Made by a program: the position numbers and the translations under genes
The notes under the pieces: generated by a model
Told to the model about the DNA's origin: nothing
Database searches by the model: none
What the model saw: the letters and a program-made list of their open reading frames with translations, nothing else
NCBI GenBank assembly: GCA_963826475.1
Contig: CAWGXC010000003.1
Span: forward strand, 1 to 64,000
Reading direction: 5' to 3'
DNA length: 64,000 nt
Source of the DNA: RHKX01 sp963826475
Lineage (GTDB): Bacteria; Actinomycetota; Thermoleophilia; Solirubrobacterales; 70-9
Shown: positions 17,821 to 26,992 of the stretch, one piece after another
Layout of the letters: every line of letters starts with the position of its first letter
Numbering within the stretch: the first letter of the stretch is position 1

Positions 17821-18309
17821 TCAGATGGGCGCGACGCCGAGCTCGGTCAGCTTGCGGTCGAGTGCGGCGATCGCCTCGGTGTCGACGTAGAAGTCCTCCT
17901 GGTCGACCACCTTTCCCCACTTCGTGCGCAGAACGAGAACGGTCCGGTTCTCGTACAAACGGGTCCCGTCGGGGGCGTCGGCGTGGTCGTCGAAGCGGAC
18001 CCACATCGTCAGCGCCCAGGGCGGCCCGCTGGTCGTGACCTCCTTGATCTCACCCTGAACCTTGGCCGCCGTGAAGTTCCGTAGAAAGCGGTCGATGCTC
18101 GGCTTGCCGACCCAATCGCCGGCCCAGCGATGGTCGCCGTCGTTGAAGTGGAGGACGGCGTCGTCGGCGAAGGCGGCGAGCAGGCTGGAGTGATCGCCGG
18201 CGTTGAGCTTCGCGACGTCCGGCCGGAACTTGGCGAGCAGCAGTTGAGGGAGCAGAGCGCGCGCGGTGACTGCGAGGGCGGCTCCGGTGATGAGGCTCTT
18301 TCGGTTCAT
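17821..18309 (-). CDS. SnoaL-like protein with N-terminal hydrophobic segment
   Basis: 162-residue NTF2-fold protein. A short hydrophobic N-terminus (SLITGAALAVTARALLPQLLLAKF) may anchor or export it. The body DVAKLNAGDHSSLLAAFADDAVLHFNDGDHRWAGDWVGKPSIDRFL is the classic SnoaL-like opening, ending in GKVVDQEDFYVDTEAIAALDR. It is divergent from an LmrA-type TetR gene, with a TAGA/TCTA operator between them, so it is the likely target of that regulator. The reaction is unknown. Confidence 0.78.
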   Translation of the reverse strand: MNRKSLITGAALAVTARALLPQLLLAKFRPDVAKLNAGDHSSLLAAFADDAVLHFNDGDHRWAGDWVGKPSIDRFLRNFTAAKVQGEIKEVTTSGPPWALTMWVRFDDHADAPDGTRLYENRTVLVLRTKWGKVVDQEDFYVDTEAIAALDRKLTELGVAPI

Positions 18310-18327
18310 TGATCGCTCCTGGTTATG

Positions 18328-18339
18328 TAGATCGCTCTA
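18328..18339. promoter_or_regulatory. LmrA/YxaF-type operator candidate
   Basis: The 12-mer TAGATCGCTCTA has TAGA and TCTA arms, as in the TAGA-N4-TCTA core known for the TetR subfamily LmrA/YxaF of Bacillus. The divergent regulator beside it belongs to the same subfamily. A wider CGCTC/GAGCG repeat overlaps the same region. Confidence 0.55.
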
Positions 18340-18365
18340 GTGACTGGGAGCGTACACTTCGCGAC

Positions 18366-18953
18366 GTGGAAGCGACGACGCAGATCTCAACCCGCGACCG
18401 GGTCCTCTTCGCCGCGGCCGAGCTGTTCCGCCGCCAGGGCTACTCGGCCACCGGGCTCAAGCAGGTCGTCGTCGCGGCGGACGCGCCCTTCGGATCGCTC
18501 TATCACCACTTCCCGGGGGGCAAGCAGCAGCTCGCCGACGAGGTCATCCGGGGCGGTGGGGAGTTCTTCCAGGCGCTCGTGACCGCCGTTTATGACGAGG
18601 AGCAGACGGCGTCTGCATCGGTGGGGGCGGTCTTCGTCGGCGCGGCCGAGACGCTGGAATCAACCGATTTCCAGGACGCTTGCCCGATCGCCACCGTCGC
18701 GCTCGAGGTCGCCGGCACCGACGACGTCCTGCGTCGCGCGACCGCCGAGGTGTTCGAGCATTGGACCGTGGCGTTGACCGAGCGCCTCGGCGATCGCGAT
18801 CTCGCCCTCGCCGTGCTCGCGGCGCTCGAGGGCGCCTTCGTCCTCTGCCGGGCGCGGCGCTCGGTCGAGCCCATGCTCGCGGCCGGCCGGATGGCGGCAG
18901 CGCACGTCGCTCAGGCCGGGACCGGTCCCGGGACGAGCACAGCGGGGTCGTGA
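18366..18953 (+). CDS. TetR family regulator, LmrA/YxaF-like
   Basis: 195-residue repressor. The HTH and following helix read LFRRQGYSATGLKQVVVAADAPFGSLYHHFPGGKQQL. The SLYHHFPGGK signature is characteristic of the LmrA/YxaF subfamily, and the C-terminal domain (CPIATVALEV) also matches that group. The GTG at 18366 was chosen because it leaves a short, typical N-terminus; a longer upstream extension is unlikely since it would cover the operator. It is divergent from a SnoaL-like gene and converges on the lactonase-like gene with a 43-base overlap at the 3' ends. Confidence 0.87.
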   Translation: MEATTQISTRDRVLFAAAELFRRQGYSATGLKQVVVAADAPFGSLYHHFPGGKQQLADEVIRGGGEFFQALVTAVYDEEQTASASVGAVFVGAAETLESTDFQDACPIATVALEVAGTDDVLRRATAEVFEHWTVALTERLGDRDLALAVLAALEGAFVLCRARRSVEPMLAAGRMAAAHVAQAGTGPGTSTAGS

Positions 18954-19639
18954 CCGGGTAGGACGTCATGCCCGCCGTCGCGGAGCTCCTTGAGGCGGTC
19001 GGCGGAGCGTCCCTGTGCTTCGAGATCATCGCCGAACAGCGGGAACCGGTGGTCGTCGAGCGCGGCTCTGAAGTGGACGACGTCACCTCCGATGACGAGT
19101 TCGCCGACCTGCACCGATTGGTGTCCCGGCGTGTGGCCCGGGGTGAGCAGGAGCTTGATCGAGCCATCGCCGAGCAGGTCGTGGTCGCCGTCGACGAGCT
19201 CGACCGGGCGTTCGCTCCCCGCGTAGTCCTGAGGCAGGAAGAAGTTCTTCGCGACGGCGCTCTCATCGTGGCCGGCTTCCCACTCGGCGCGCTGGATGAC
19301 GAGCGGAACGGATTCGGGGATGAGCCCAAGGCCGCTGACGTGATCGAAGTGCAGGTGGGTGAGCACGACCTTGGTGATCGACGCCGGATCGACCTGCTCG
19401 GCGATGCTCGCTTCCTGCTCAGGGAGGAACGGACCGAAGGCGTGCTCGCGCCCGTAGTGCTCGTCGGGGTCGGCAACCGCGCCCGGGTGGAGCCCGGTGT
19501 CGACGAGGATGCGCTCGGCATCGGTCTCGATCAGATAGGCGGGAACCGGGATGCGGATCGGCTCCTCCATGTCCTCGCCCGAGCGGATGATGCCCACCGG
19601 CACCGTCATCCAGCCGACATTGAACATCTCGACTCGCAT
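18911..19639 (-). CDS. MBL-fold hydrolase, N-acyl homoserine lactonase-like
   Basis: 242-residue metallo-beta-lactamase-fold protein resembling AiiA-type lactonases. The two-zinc motif HLHFDH is at about 95-100, followed by LLTPGHTPGHQSVQV, the bridging Asp in IGGDVVH and a terminal His in VLPGHDP. The N-terminal VPAYLIETDAERILVDTGL is typical of the lactonase group. Relatives open acyl-homoserine or other lactones, so quorum quenching is possible but unproven. There is no signal peptide. It is a single gene, convergent with tetR and divergent from the GH5-like gene. Confidence 0.82.
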   Translation of the reverse strand: MRVEMFNVGWMTVPVGIIRSGEDMEEPIRIPVPAYLIETDAERILVDTGLHPGAVADPDEHYGREHAFGPFLPEQEASIAEQVDPASITKVVLTHLHFDHVSGLGLIPESVPLVIQRAEWEAGHDESAVAKNFFLPQDYAGSERPVELVDGDHDLLGDGSIKLLLTPGHTPGHQSVQVGELVIGGDVVHFRAALDDHRFPLFGDDLEAQGRSADRLKELRDGGHDVLPGHDPAVLVPGPVPA

Positions 19640-19733
19640 CGGCGCGCAGCTTACGCGAAGCGCGGCTGATCGAAACGCGCTAAAAGACACGGGTGTGCCG
19701 GGCTCATGCGGCACCCTGACCAGGAGGCATGGA

Positions 19734-20879
19734 ATGGGCCGGAACGAAGCAAGGCGGTCGCTGCCGGGGGCTCTGGTCCTCGCCCTCCTCCTACTCGCCC
19801 TGCTCACCGCGCCGGCGAGTGCCCTGAAGGTCTCCGTCAAGGGCAAGCGGCTCGTCGACGCCAGGGGCAAGACGGTGCGGCTGATCGGGGTCAACCGCTC
19901 GGGCTCCGAGTACTCGTGCTCGGGCGACGATGGACAGGGCGGGCACGGCTACGGCTTCTTCGAGGGGCCGGTCAGCAACAGGGCGATCGACGCGATGAAG
20001 ACTTGGAAGGTGAACGCGGTGGCGCTGCCGCTCAACGAGGCGTGCTGGCTCGGCGGCATCGGCGGCCTCAACCAGCGATTCAGCGGCGAGGCCTATCAGC
20101 GGGCCATCGAGGGCTACGTCAACCGGCTCAACGCGCATGGCATCTACGTCGTGCTGCGGCTCTCGGGCGCGGCCCCCGGCGACAATGCTTACGGAGCCGT
20201 GCCGGGCGACTCCGAGATACCGATGGCCGACGCCGACCATTCCCTCGACTTCTGGCGGTCGGTGGCGACGCGTTTCGCCGGCAACAGGGCCGTGATCTTC
20301 CACGCGTTCGACGAGCCCCACAAGGTCAGCTGGGACTGCGCACGCTCCGGCTGCTCCACTGACGCGGACGGCTCGGAGGGCGAGCCCGTGTTCGGACCCT
20401 ATGAGGCGGTCGGACACCAGGCCATCGTGGACACGATTCGCGGGACCGGCGCGACCCAGCCGATCATCGTCTCGGGGATCGACTTCGCCGGGCAGCTGGA
20501 CCGGTGGCCGGAGTTCGTCCCGGCCGACCCGCTCAGCTCGATCGTGGTCGGGTGGAATTCCTTCGATTACTCCGGCAACCTCGGCTCCTCCAAGCCGGAC
20601 CTCACGGCGCTGTCGAGGTCCTACCCGGTCGTCGTCGGCGGGTTCGGCGACACGGACTGCAACTCCGACTACAGCAACAAGCTGATGAAGTTCGCCGACG
20701 GCAAGGGCATCTCCTACCTCGCCTGGACCTGGAACACCGAGGCCGACTACGGCGGCTGCGAGAACGCTCTCCTCGGCCCGCGGAATTCGGCGTATTTCTC
20801 CGGCCATCCGAGCGGCTTCGGCAAGGGAGTGCGCCGGCACTACCTGCACGTGCAGAAGCACCGCCACCGTCACCACTAG
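19734..20879 (+). CDS. Secreted GH5-like protein with degenerate active site
   Basis: 381-residue exported protein (signal peptide ending near APASALK), start ATG at 19734 with AGGAGG upstream. The fold resembles actinobacterial GH5 cellulases: RLIGVNRSGSEYSC, RLNAHGIYVVLRL, VIFHAFDEPH, YPVVVGGFGDTDC and SYLAWTWN. Key residues differ from active enzymes. The NEP acid/base motif is DEP, and the GEFG strand that carries the nucleophile is GGFG (Gly303). The His of the usual LHW strand and of the HxY strand are also missing. It may be a non-catalytic carbohydrate-binding protein. The His-rich end HVQKHRHRHH is unusual. Confidence 0.8.
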   Translation: MGRNEARRSLPGALVLALLLLALLTAPASALKVSVKGKRLVDARGKTVRLIGVNRSGSEYSCSGDDGQGGHGYGFFEGPVSNRAIDAMKTWKVNAVALPLNEACWLGGIGGLNQRFSGEAYQRAIEGYVNRLNAHGIYVVLRLSGAAPGDNAYGAVPGDSEIPMADADHSLDFWRSVATRFAGNRAVIFHAFDEPHKVSWDCARSGCSTDADGSEGEPVFGPYEAVGHQAIVDTIRGTGATQPIIVSGIDFAGQLDRWPEFVPADPLSSIVVGWNSFDYSGNLGSSKPDLTALSRSYPVVVGGFGDTDCNSDYSNKLMKFADGKGISYLAWTWNTEADYGGCENALLGPRNSAYFSGHPSGFGKGVRRHYLHVQKHRHRHH

Positions 20880-20889
20880 CTGGACTGCG

Positions 20890-21414
20890 ATGTTCGCGCT
20901 CGTCCTCACAGGGCCACCCGGCTCCGGCAAGAGCGAGGTGGCCGCCTCCCTCCATGACTCCCTCGGCGAGGCCGGGGTCGATGCAGCGCTGCTCGAGGTC
21001 GATGCCCTCAATCGCTCCTACCCGCCGATCGACCGCGGCCGCGCGATCTCCCATCTCGAGATGATCGCGAGCTCCTACCGCGAGATCGGCACCGATCTGT
21101 TCGTGATCACCGCGACGCTCGAGGACGACGAGTACCGCGCCGCGGTGCTGGCGGCGGCGAAGGCGGGGGCGCACTTCATCGTCAGGCTCGAGGCCGATCC
21201 CGAGACCATGCGCGAGCGCATCCTGGCCCGGGAGCCGCCGGGGTGGGGAGGGCTCCCCGACCTGCTCAACGCCTCCCGCCGGCTGGCGACCGAGATGCGA
21301 GAGCTGGCCGCCGTCGACCTCGTTGTCAGCACCGAGGGTCGACAGCCGGCTGAGGTCGCCGCCGAGATCGAGGCAGCGGTGCGCGAGGGCAGGCCTCAGC
21401 TCTTCGGCGCGTAA
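20890..21414 (+). CDS. P-loop kinase-like ATP-binding protein
   Basis: 174-residue protein with a Walker A motif GPPGSGKS at residues 8-15 and a lid-like segment PETMRERILAREPPGWGG, as in small nucleotide/shikimate/APS-kinase-like proteins. No family-specific substrate motif is visible, so it is described only as a P-loop kinase-like protein. It starts 11 bases after the GH5-like gene and could be read with it. Its 3' end overlaps a remnant of a VOC gene on the other strand. Confidence 0.7.
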   Translation: MFALVLTGPPGSGKSEVAASLHDSLGEAGVDAALLEVDALNRSYPPIDRGRAISHLEMIASSYREIGTDLFVITATLEDDEYRAAVLAAAKAGAHFIVRLEADPETMRERILAREPPGWGGLPDLLNASRRLATEMRELAAVDLVVSTEGRQPAEVAAEIEAAVREGRPQLFGA

Positions 21415-21500
21415 CGGTTGTGGATCGCGAGCAGATTGCCGTCGGGATCGTTGAAGAACGCCCTGGTGGCAGTGCCTGAGTCGCGGGTGTCGCGAACTCC
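21396..21500 (-). pseudogene. Remnant C-terminus of a VOC/glyoxalase gene
   Basis: The last 30 or so codons read ATRAFFNDPDGNLLAIHNRYAP, the closing strand of a glyoxalase/VOC domain (FxDPDGN...). Nothing upstream in any frame supplies the remaining 80-90 residues, and only 190 bases separate the neighbours. It is a truncated relic, not a short gene. Confidence 0.5.
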
Positions 21501-21541
21501 ATCCCGAATTTGGGTCCCGCGGCCGCGGCGCCGCCGTCGAT

Positions 21542-21566
21542 GGGGCGGCTCCCGATGAGCCGCCCC
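21542..21566. terminator. Hairpin terminator (probably bidirectional)
   Basis: A perfect 10-bp stem, GGGGCGGCTC / GAGCCGCCCC, with a 5-base loop lies between the convergent kinase-like gene and the small secreted-protein gene. It is well placed to end transcripts from both sides. Confidence 0.65.
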
Positions 21567-21606
21567 GCTCGAACGGCGACGGGCGCCGCTCCTCAATCCC
21601 CTCCGG

Positions 21607-22023
21607 TTACTTGACCAGGTCGAAGTGGATGTCGTTGCCGTGCACGAGCACCTTGCCAGCGACTCCGTTGAACTGGTGGGTTCCGCCGCTCACGTAGAGC
21701 TTGTGGTCGCCACGCTCGAGGTCACCGCGGACCTTGATCGCGCCGCGGCCGCCGATCGCGCCGTTGAGGTGAACGACTACGGAGCAGTGGATCTTCCGGT
21801 GCTGTTTGTCGAAGGTGCACTTGCCCCGATCTCGGCCGGCTCGCAGGCTGTGGTCCCAGGGCGCGACGAGAACGTCCGAGAACCTGAACGCGGACCTGTC
21901 GTTGTGTGACGACGTCTGAATCTCGTGTAGGTCGAAGTGGTGATCGATGGATGCCGAAGCCGGAACGGCGAACGCTGCGAGCGCGATCACCGAAACGAGT
22001 GCGGCGGGTAGGAAACGACGCAT
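21607..22023 (-). CDS. Small secreted protein, allene-oxide-cyclase/dirigent-like barrel
   Basis: 138-residue exported protein (signal peptide MRRFLPAALVSVIALAAFAVPASAS). Mature strands CTFDKQHRKIHCSVVVHLNGAIGGRG and LYVSGGTHQFNGVAGKVLVHG resemble the beta-barrel repeat of allene oxide cyclase/dirigent-like bacterial proteins (CxF...C...L..G.I...G......F.G..G). There are two cysteines, possibly a disulfide. No catalytic assignment is possible. It is a single gene with terminator-like DNA downstream. Confidence 0.65.
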   Translation of the reverse strand: MRRFLPAALVSVIALAAFAVPASASIDHHFDLHEIQTSSHNDRSAFRFSDVLVAPWDHSLRAGRDRGKCTFDKQHRKIHCSVVVHLNGAIGGRGAIKVRGDLERGDHKLYVSGGTHQFNGVAGKVLVHGNDIHFDLVK

Positions 22024-22089
22024 GAGTATGACCCCCTCCTTGGATGCTGAAACGTCGAGAAGCTACCACCGCGGTGAGGGCGAGGCAAC

Positions 22090-22437
22090 CTAATTCGAGA
22101 GCGGCTGTCCGAACGAGATCCTGTTGCCCTCCGGATCGTCGAAGTCGGCCTTTCGGGCCTTCCCCGGCATGGTGATGATCTCGCCCACCTCGATACCTCG
22201 CTCCGCGATCCGGGCGAGCTCCTCGTCGAGGTCCTCGACGAGGAGCGTGAGCAGTCCGCCGCCCGCTCGTGCGGAGTCCTCGACGACGTAGAGCCACCCT
22301 CCGCCGGTCAGCTGCCAGGCGGCCTCGGTCTCGTGCGGCAGCATGTCGGGCGGGCGCCCGAGCAATCGCTCGTACCAGGGCACCGCTGCTTCGTAATCGC
22401 TCACGGCGATTCCGGCGAACGCGTGGGTGACGCTCAT
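22090..22437 (-). CDS. VOC (glyoxalase/bleomycin-resistance-like) protein
   Basis: 115-residue single-domain VOC protein starting at 22437 (MSVTHAFAGIAVSDYEAAVPWYERLLGRPPD) with GGAGG five bases upstream. It ends in the typical ITMPGKARKADFDDPEGNRISFGQ. Proteins of this size dimerise to build a metal site for lyase, dioxygenase or drug-binding functions. It lies 17 bases downstream of the phosphoesterase gene on the same strand, so the two may share a transcript. Confidence 0.85.
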   Translation of the reverse strand: MSVTHAFAGIAVSDYEAAVPWYERLLGRPPDMLPHETEAAWQLTGGGWLYVVEDSARAGGGLLTLLVEDLDEELARIAERGIEVGEIITMPGKARKADFDDPEGNRISFGQPLSN

Positions 22438-22454
22438 CGGACCTCCAGCTTCCA

Positions 22455-25400
22455 TCAGCCTTCGGGGTCGCCCTCCTGATCGGCGTCGCGGTCTGGATCC
22501 TCGGTCGCCCCGTCTTCGGCGACGCCCTCCCCGAGGGCCCTGGCGGCGGCCTTGCCGTAGACCTTCCGGTAGGCGTCGATCAGCTCCGCGCGCACCTCGG
22601 CTATTCCCGCGGCGTAGTCAGCCGCGTCGCTGCGCTTCCAGGCCGAGGTGTCCACGCCCGAGGCGTTCGGCCCCGGCGGCGGGGCGACCGCGTCGGCGCC
22701 GTGGACGTACTTCCACAGGATCGAATCGAGCAGCGGCTGGGGAACGCGATCGGTGAGGGTCAGCGGCAGGGCGGCGGACCGGCCCGCCGCCGCGGCCGTC
22801 GCCGGGTTGCGTTCATTGCGATCGACGTTGGGCACGATCGCGTCGTAGGGCTCGGAGTTGTCGGAGGGATCGCCGTCGAACGCGTCATAGAGCGGGACGG
22901 CCGTGGCGTCGAAGAGGTTCAGCGACTTCATCCCGGTGACCAGCTCCAGCGTGCGGATGAAGGAGAGGAAGTCGTAGCGATCGTGCACCACCGCGCCCCG
23001 CTGCGTGTAGGGGCTGATCGCAAGCGCCGGGATCCGATGGGCGTCGACGTGGTCGGCGCCGTCCTGGGAGTCGTCCTCGACGACCAGGATCAGCGAGGAG
23101 TCCCAGATCGGGGAGTGGCTGATCTTGTCGACCATCTGACCCACGGCGTAGTCGTTGTCGGCGATCATCGCGTTGGGCGTGCGACGGCCCGGGCTGGTGC
23201 CCTCGGTGTGGTCGCTCGGCAGGACCAGGTAGTTGAAGGTCGGGACGCCTGCGGGGGAGGCGAGCTGCTGGTCGAAGCGCTGGCTGAAGCAGTCGAAGCG
23301 GCTCTCGTTGTTCGCCGGGCTGACCCCGGGCGGCAGGCTGGAGTCGAACGTGTCCTGCATCGTGATCACGTTGCTGCCGATCGAGGCGTCGTTGGAGTAA
23401 CAACCTGCCGGAGGCGAGGGTTGCGGGCCGGGGGAGAGCGGGCCGATGTCGGAGTTCGCGAACTTGCCGAAGACCTGAGAGGTCTCATCCGGCGTCCGGT
23501 CGGCGTCGGTGAGCGGCAGCGTGCCGGCGACCGCCTCGCCGTAGTTGAAGTAGGAGATCCCCTGCTTGGTCGCCTGGTCGAAGAGGAAGCGCTGCGAGGG
23601 CCAGGTGACCGAGTAGACGCCGAAGTCATAGGGGCGCTTGCGGCCCGCGTAATTGGCGTGCCAGCTCTTGACCACGTAGTCGGAGACGGCCCCGGCGGAC
23701 GTCCAGAAGTGCCCGTCGATCGACGCCTCCGAGTTGGCGTAGACGTGGTCTAGAAGGGGGAAGCGCTTTGCGAGGGCGTGGACGTTGGGCGTGATCTCGT
23801 TGCCGAAGAGGGTCAGTTGCGGGTCGCCGTCGCCCCGGGGATCGTCGCCGAGGATCTGGTCGTAGCTGCGGTTCTCGCGAACGATGTAGAAGACGTGCTT
23901 GATCGGTCCGTCCGGCCGCAGCGGGGTGTCGGCGGGCGCCTTCTGCGCGTTGGACGGGATCAGCTGCCTGGAAGCCTTCGGGGTGAGCTTCTTCAGCTTC
24001 TTCGTATCGGGGAACCCGAGCACCCCCGACATGCCGAACGTGTTGGACGGCAGGTAATCGAACCGGTACGCGGCCGGCGCCCCCGACGTCGCGGAGCCGG
24101 TGTCCTCGGGGAGCGTCCGCCCCTGCGCGTCGTTGCGGCCGGCTCCGAGCCCCTTCGCCGCGATCCAGACGAGCTTGCTCTTGCCGGGCTTGCCCGGCGT
24201 GGCGAAGGCGGCGGCCGGGTAGGAGGCGACCGGTACGCGCCCGAGCAGCGAGAAGCGCTTGCTCTTCTGCTGCGCCGGCCGCCGGGCGGCCTTGGCATCG
24301 GCGGTGGCCTCGGCCTCGTCACCGAAGACCTCCGCGGCCTCGGCCGCGCCCGAGTTCGCGTTCTCGAAACCGACCCTGGCCTCGTGCTGGACGATCTTCT
24401 CGGCCCGGCCGGCGAGCCGGCGCTTGCGCTTGCCGACGGGCCGCTCGCACTTGCGAGCCGTGCGCAGCGCGAAGATCGCGATGGCGTCCTCGCCCGCGTC
24501 GGAGGAGAGCAGGCGGCAGCCGTCGGGGCTGACGGAGAGGTGAACCGGGCTCGTCCCGATCCCCTGCGGCCGCCCGACCGAGAGCGTGCGAACCACCTTG
24601 AACGGTCTTCGTGTTGATCACCGCGATCATGTCCTGGGAGTTGACCGCGACGTAGGCGAGGGGCTTGCGCGGATCTGTCGCGATCGACTCGGGATGCGAG
24701 AGGTGGGGGCCGACGGTGATCGTCGCGACGGTGTCGCCGCTCTTCATCTCGATCGCCGAGACGGTTCCCTCCGTCTCGCTGGAGATCAAGCCGGTCTTGC
24801 CGTCGTTGGTGATCGCGGCGCCGTAGGGATAGCGGCCGGTGCTCACGTAGGAGACCGCCTTGGACTTCAGGTCGACGATCGCTCCGGCGTTGGCGAGGTT
24901 GAGCGCGGCGATCAGCTGGGTCCCGTCGGGCGAGACGGCGACGTCGCGGGGCCAGGAGATCGGGTCCGTGTTGGTCGGCGGGAAGCTCTGCGGCGGGAGG
25001 GTCCCGTCCGGTGGCGGAAGCTCGATCAGGCCGTCTCTGGTCGCCCTGCCGCTCTTCGGGTCGTAGCTGAGGACATGGAGGACGTCACCGCCCTTGCCGG
25101 GGACGTCGTCGGGGACCGCCGCGTCCTCGTGGTTGGTCGCGGGGGTGCCGGAGACGTAGGCGACGTCCCTGGTCGGATCCATCGCCATCCCACCGCTCAA
25201 GCCGGGCATGGGGATGGTCTGCACGACCTTGCCGACGGAGCGCTTCGCCCGCTTGCGGCATTTTCTCCCGCGCTTGCCGGGCTTGCAGTGGGCCTTCTTC
25301 GGCAGCACGCGGACAATCCGGATGTCGTTCGCTCCCCGTCCGGCGGAGAGCGTCCAGAGGAACCGCCCGTTGCGGGTCAGGCCTCCGCCCGTCGGCAGGT

Positions 25401-25578
25401 TGCCGAGCTCGGTCGTCTTGCCGACCGGGTGCAGCTTCCGCCCGGAGGGCTGGATGTGGGTCGCCGGACCGATCTCCCCGGCGGTCTTGCCGCCCCCCGC
25501 GGCGAGGACGACCGTCACGGCGGCGACCGCGATGACGGCACCGATCAGCGCCGCGTAGAGGCCGCGCCGCCTAGACAT
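22455..25578 (-). CDS. Secreted beta-propeller/phosphoesterase (PF04185-type) protein, one frameshift
   Basis: One gene split by an extra base at 24601-24602; corrected it encodes 1040 residues. The N-terminal part starts at 25578 (MSRRRGLYAALIG, one membrane anchor or signal). It has a YVTN-type propeller (VSPDGTQLIAALN, GRYPYGAAITNDGKTGLISSETEGTVSAIE, VAVNSQDMIAVINTKTV). The C-terminal part has the phosphoesterase family opening IKHVFYIVRENRSYDQILGD, then ANSEASIDGHFW, LVVEDDSQDGADHVDAHRIP and AISPYTQRGAV. These C-terminal domains relate to phospholipase C and acid phosphatases. A surface phosphatase for soil organic phosphate is a reasonable but unproven role. Confidence 0.85.
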
Positions 25579-25679
25579 CCCTGACTTCTCCCACTCCCAC
25601 GGTCGTGATCTTGCCCGATCGCGGCTCATCCGTGTGAACCAACCGTTACCGGCGCCACCGGCTCGTAGTCTGTGAGCGG

Positions 25680-26984
25680 ATGCTCCCGCCCCGTCCGGAC
25701 CTCTCGAACTTCATGATGAGCATGGGCTTCATGCTCACGCCGACGAAGTTCCTCGACGACTGCCACGAGCGCTGCGGCGACTACTTCACGCTGCGGCCGG
25801 CGGCGGACCGCGACCTCGTGCTGACCGCCGACCCCGAGGCCGTCAAGCGGGTCTTCACCGGAGACCCGAACCTGCTCTACGCGGGCGAGGGCAACATCAC
25901 GCTCGCGCCCATCCTCGGCTCGGCCTCCGTCCTCCTGCTCGACGGCGAGGACCACCTGCGTCAGCGACGGCTGTTGCTGCCGCCGTTTCACGGGGAGCGG
26001 ATGCGCAACTACGGGGAGCTGATGGAGGAGGTGGCCGGACGCCACATCGCCGCGTGGCCGCGCGACCGGCGCTTCGCGGTCCTCCCGAGCATGCAGGCGA
26101 TCACGCTGGAGATCATCATGCGCGCGGTCTTCGGCTTCGACGATCGCGAGCGCCGGGATCGCATCGGCACACCCCTGCGGCGCCTCCTCGACACGCTTGC
26201 CAGCCGGCCGCGGGTGGTAGCGATGGCGCTCACCGCCAACCGCAACGGCCCGCTCAGCCCATGGCGGCGCTTCGCCGCTCTGCGAGCCGAGGCGGACGAG
26301 CTGCTGTTCGCCGAGATCGGCGCCCGGCGCGCCGACCCGCACGGCGCCGACGGAGACGACATCTTCTCGATGCTGCTTGCGGCTCGGGACCCGGAGGGAG
26401 AGCCGCTGACGGCGAACGAGCTCCGTGACGAGCTGATGACGCTGCTCGTCGCCGGTCACGAGACGACCGCCACGGCGTTGGCCTGGAGCCTCGAGCTGCT
26501 CGGCCGCCATCCGGACGTGCTCGACCGGCTGCTCGCCGACGAGCGCAGCGGGGGAGGCGACTATCTCGACGCGGTGATCAAGGAGACGCTCCGCCTGCGT
26601 CCGGTCGTGCCCGCGGTCGTCCGGCGACTGCAGGCGCCGATGGAGTTCGGCGGCTGGGAGCTCCCGGCCGGCGCGCACATCGCGCCCTCGATCTATCTGC
26701 TGCATCGCCGCCCGGATCTCTACCCGGAGCCACTCGCGTTCCGGCCGGAGCGCTTCCTCGGCGACGAGCAGCCCGGGACCTACGAGTGGATTCCCTTCGG
26801 CGGCGGCGTGCGCCGCTGCCTCGGCGCCAGCTTCGCGATGTATGAGATGCGCATCGTCCTGCGCGAGGCGCTGCGCGCGATCCACCTGAGCGCGGACACC
26901 GGCCGCCGCCCCGAGAGCGTCACCCGCCGAGCGATCACGTTCGCCCCGACGCGGGGTGGACGCGTCCGGGTCGGGGCCGGCTAG
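25680..26984 (+). CDS. Cytochrome P450
   Basis: 434-residue soluble P450 monooxygenase. All landmark motifs are intact: WxxxR-equivalent DGEDHLRQRRLLLPPFHG, I-helix AGHETT (258-263), ExxR ETLR (302-305), and haem loop FGGGVRRCLG with Cys380. The order and spacing are those of the bacterial class that resembles microsomal P450s (CYP102/CYP4-like). No ferredoxin or reductase gene is adjacent, so electrons must come from elsewhere. It is divergent from the phosphoesterase gene and has no Shine-Dalgarno sequence. Its substrate, perhaps a fatty acid or terpenoid, is unknown. Confidence 0.93.
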   Translation: MLPPRPDLSNFMMSMGFMLTPTKFLDDCHERCGDYFTLRPAADRDLVLTADPEAVKRVFTGDPNLLYAGEGNITLAPILGSASVLLLDGEDHLRQRRLLLPPFHGERMRNYGELMEEVAGRHIAAWPRDRRFAVLPSMQAITLEIIMRAVFGFDDRERRDRIGTPLRRLLDTLASRPRVVAMALTANRNGPLSPWRRFAALRAEADELLFAEIGARRADPHGADGDDIFSMLLAARDPEGEPLTANELRDELMTLLVAGHETTATALAWSLELLGRHPDVLDRLLADERSGGGDYLDAVIKETLRLRPVVPAVVRRLQAPMEFGGWELPAGAHIAPSIYLLHRRPDLYPEPLAFRPERFLGDEQPGTYEWIPFGGGVRRCLGASFAMYEMRIVLREALRAIHLSADTGRRPESVTRRAITFAPTRGGRVRVGAG

Positions 26985-26992
26985 CCGAGCTC

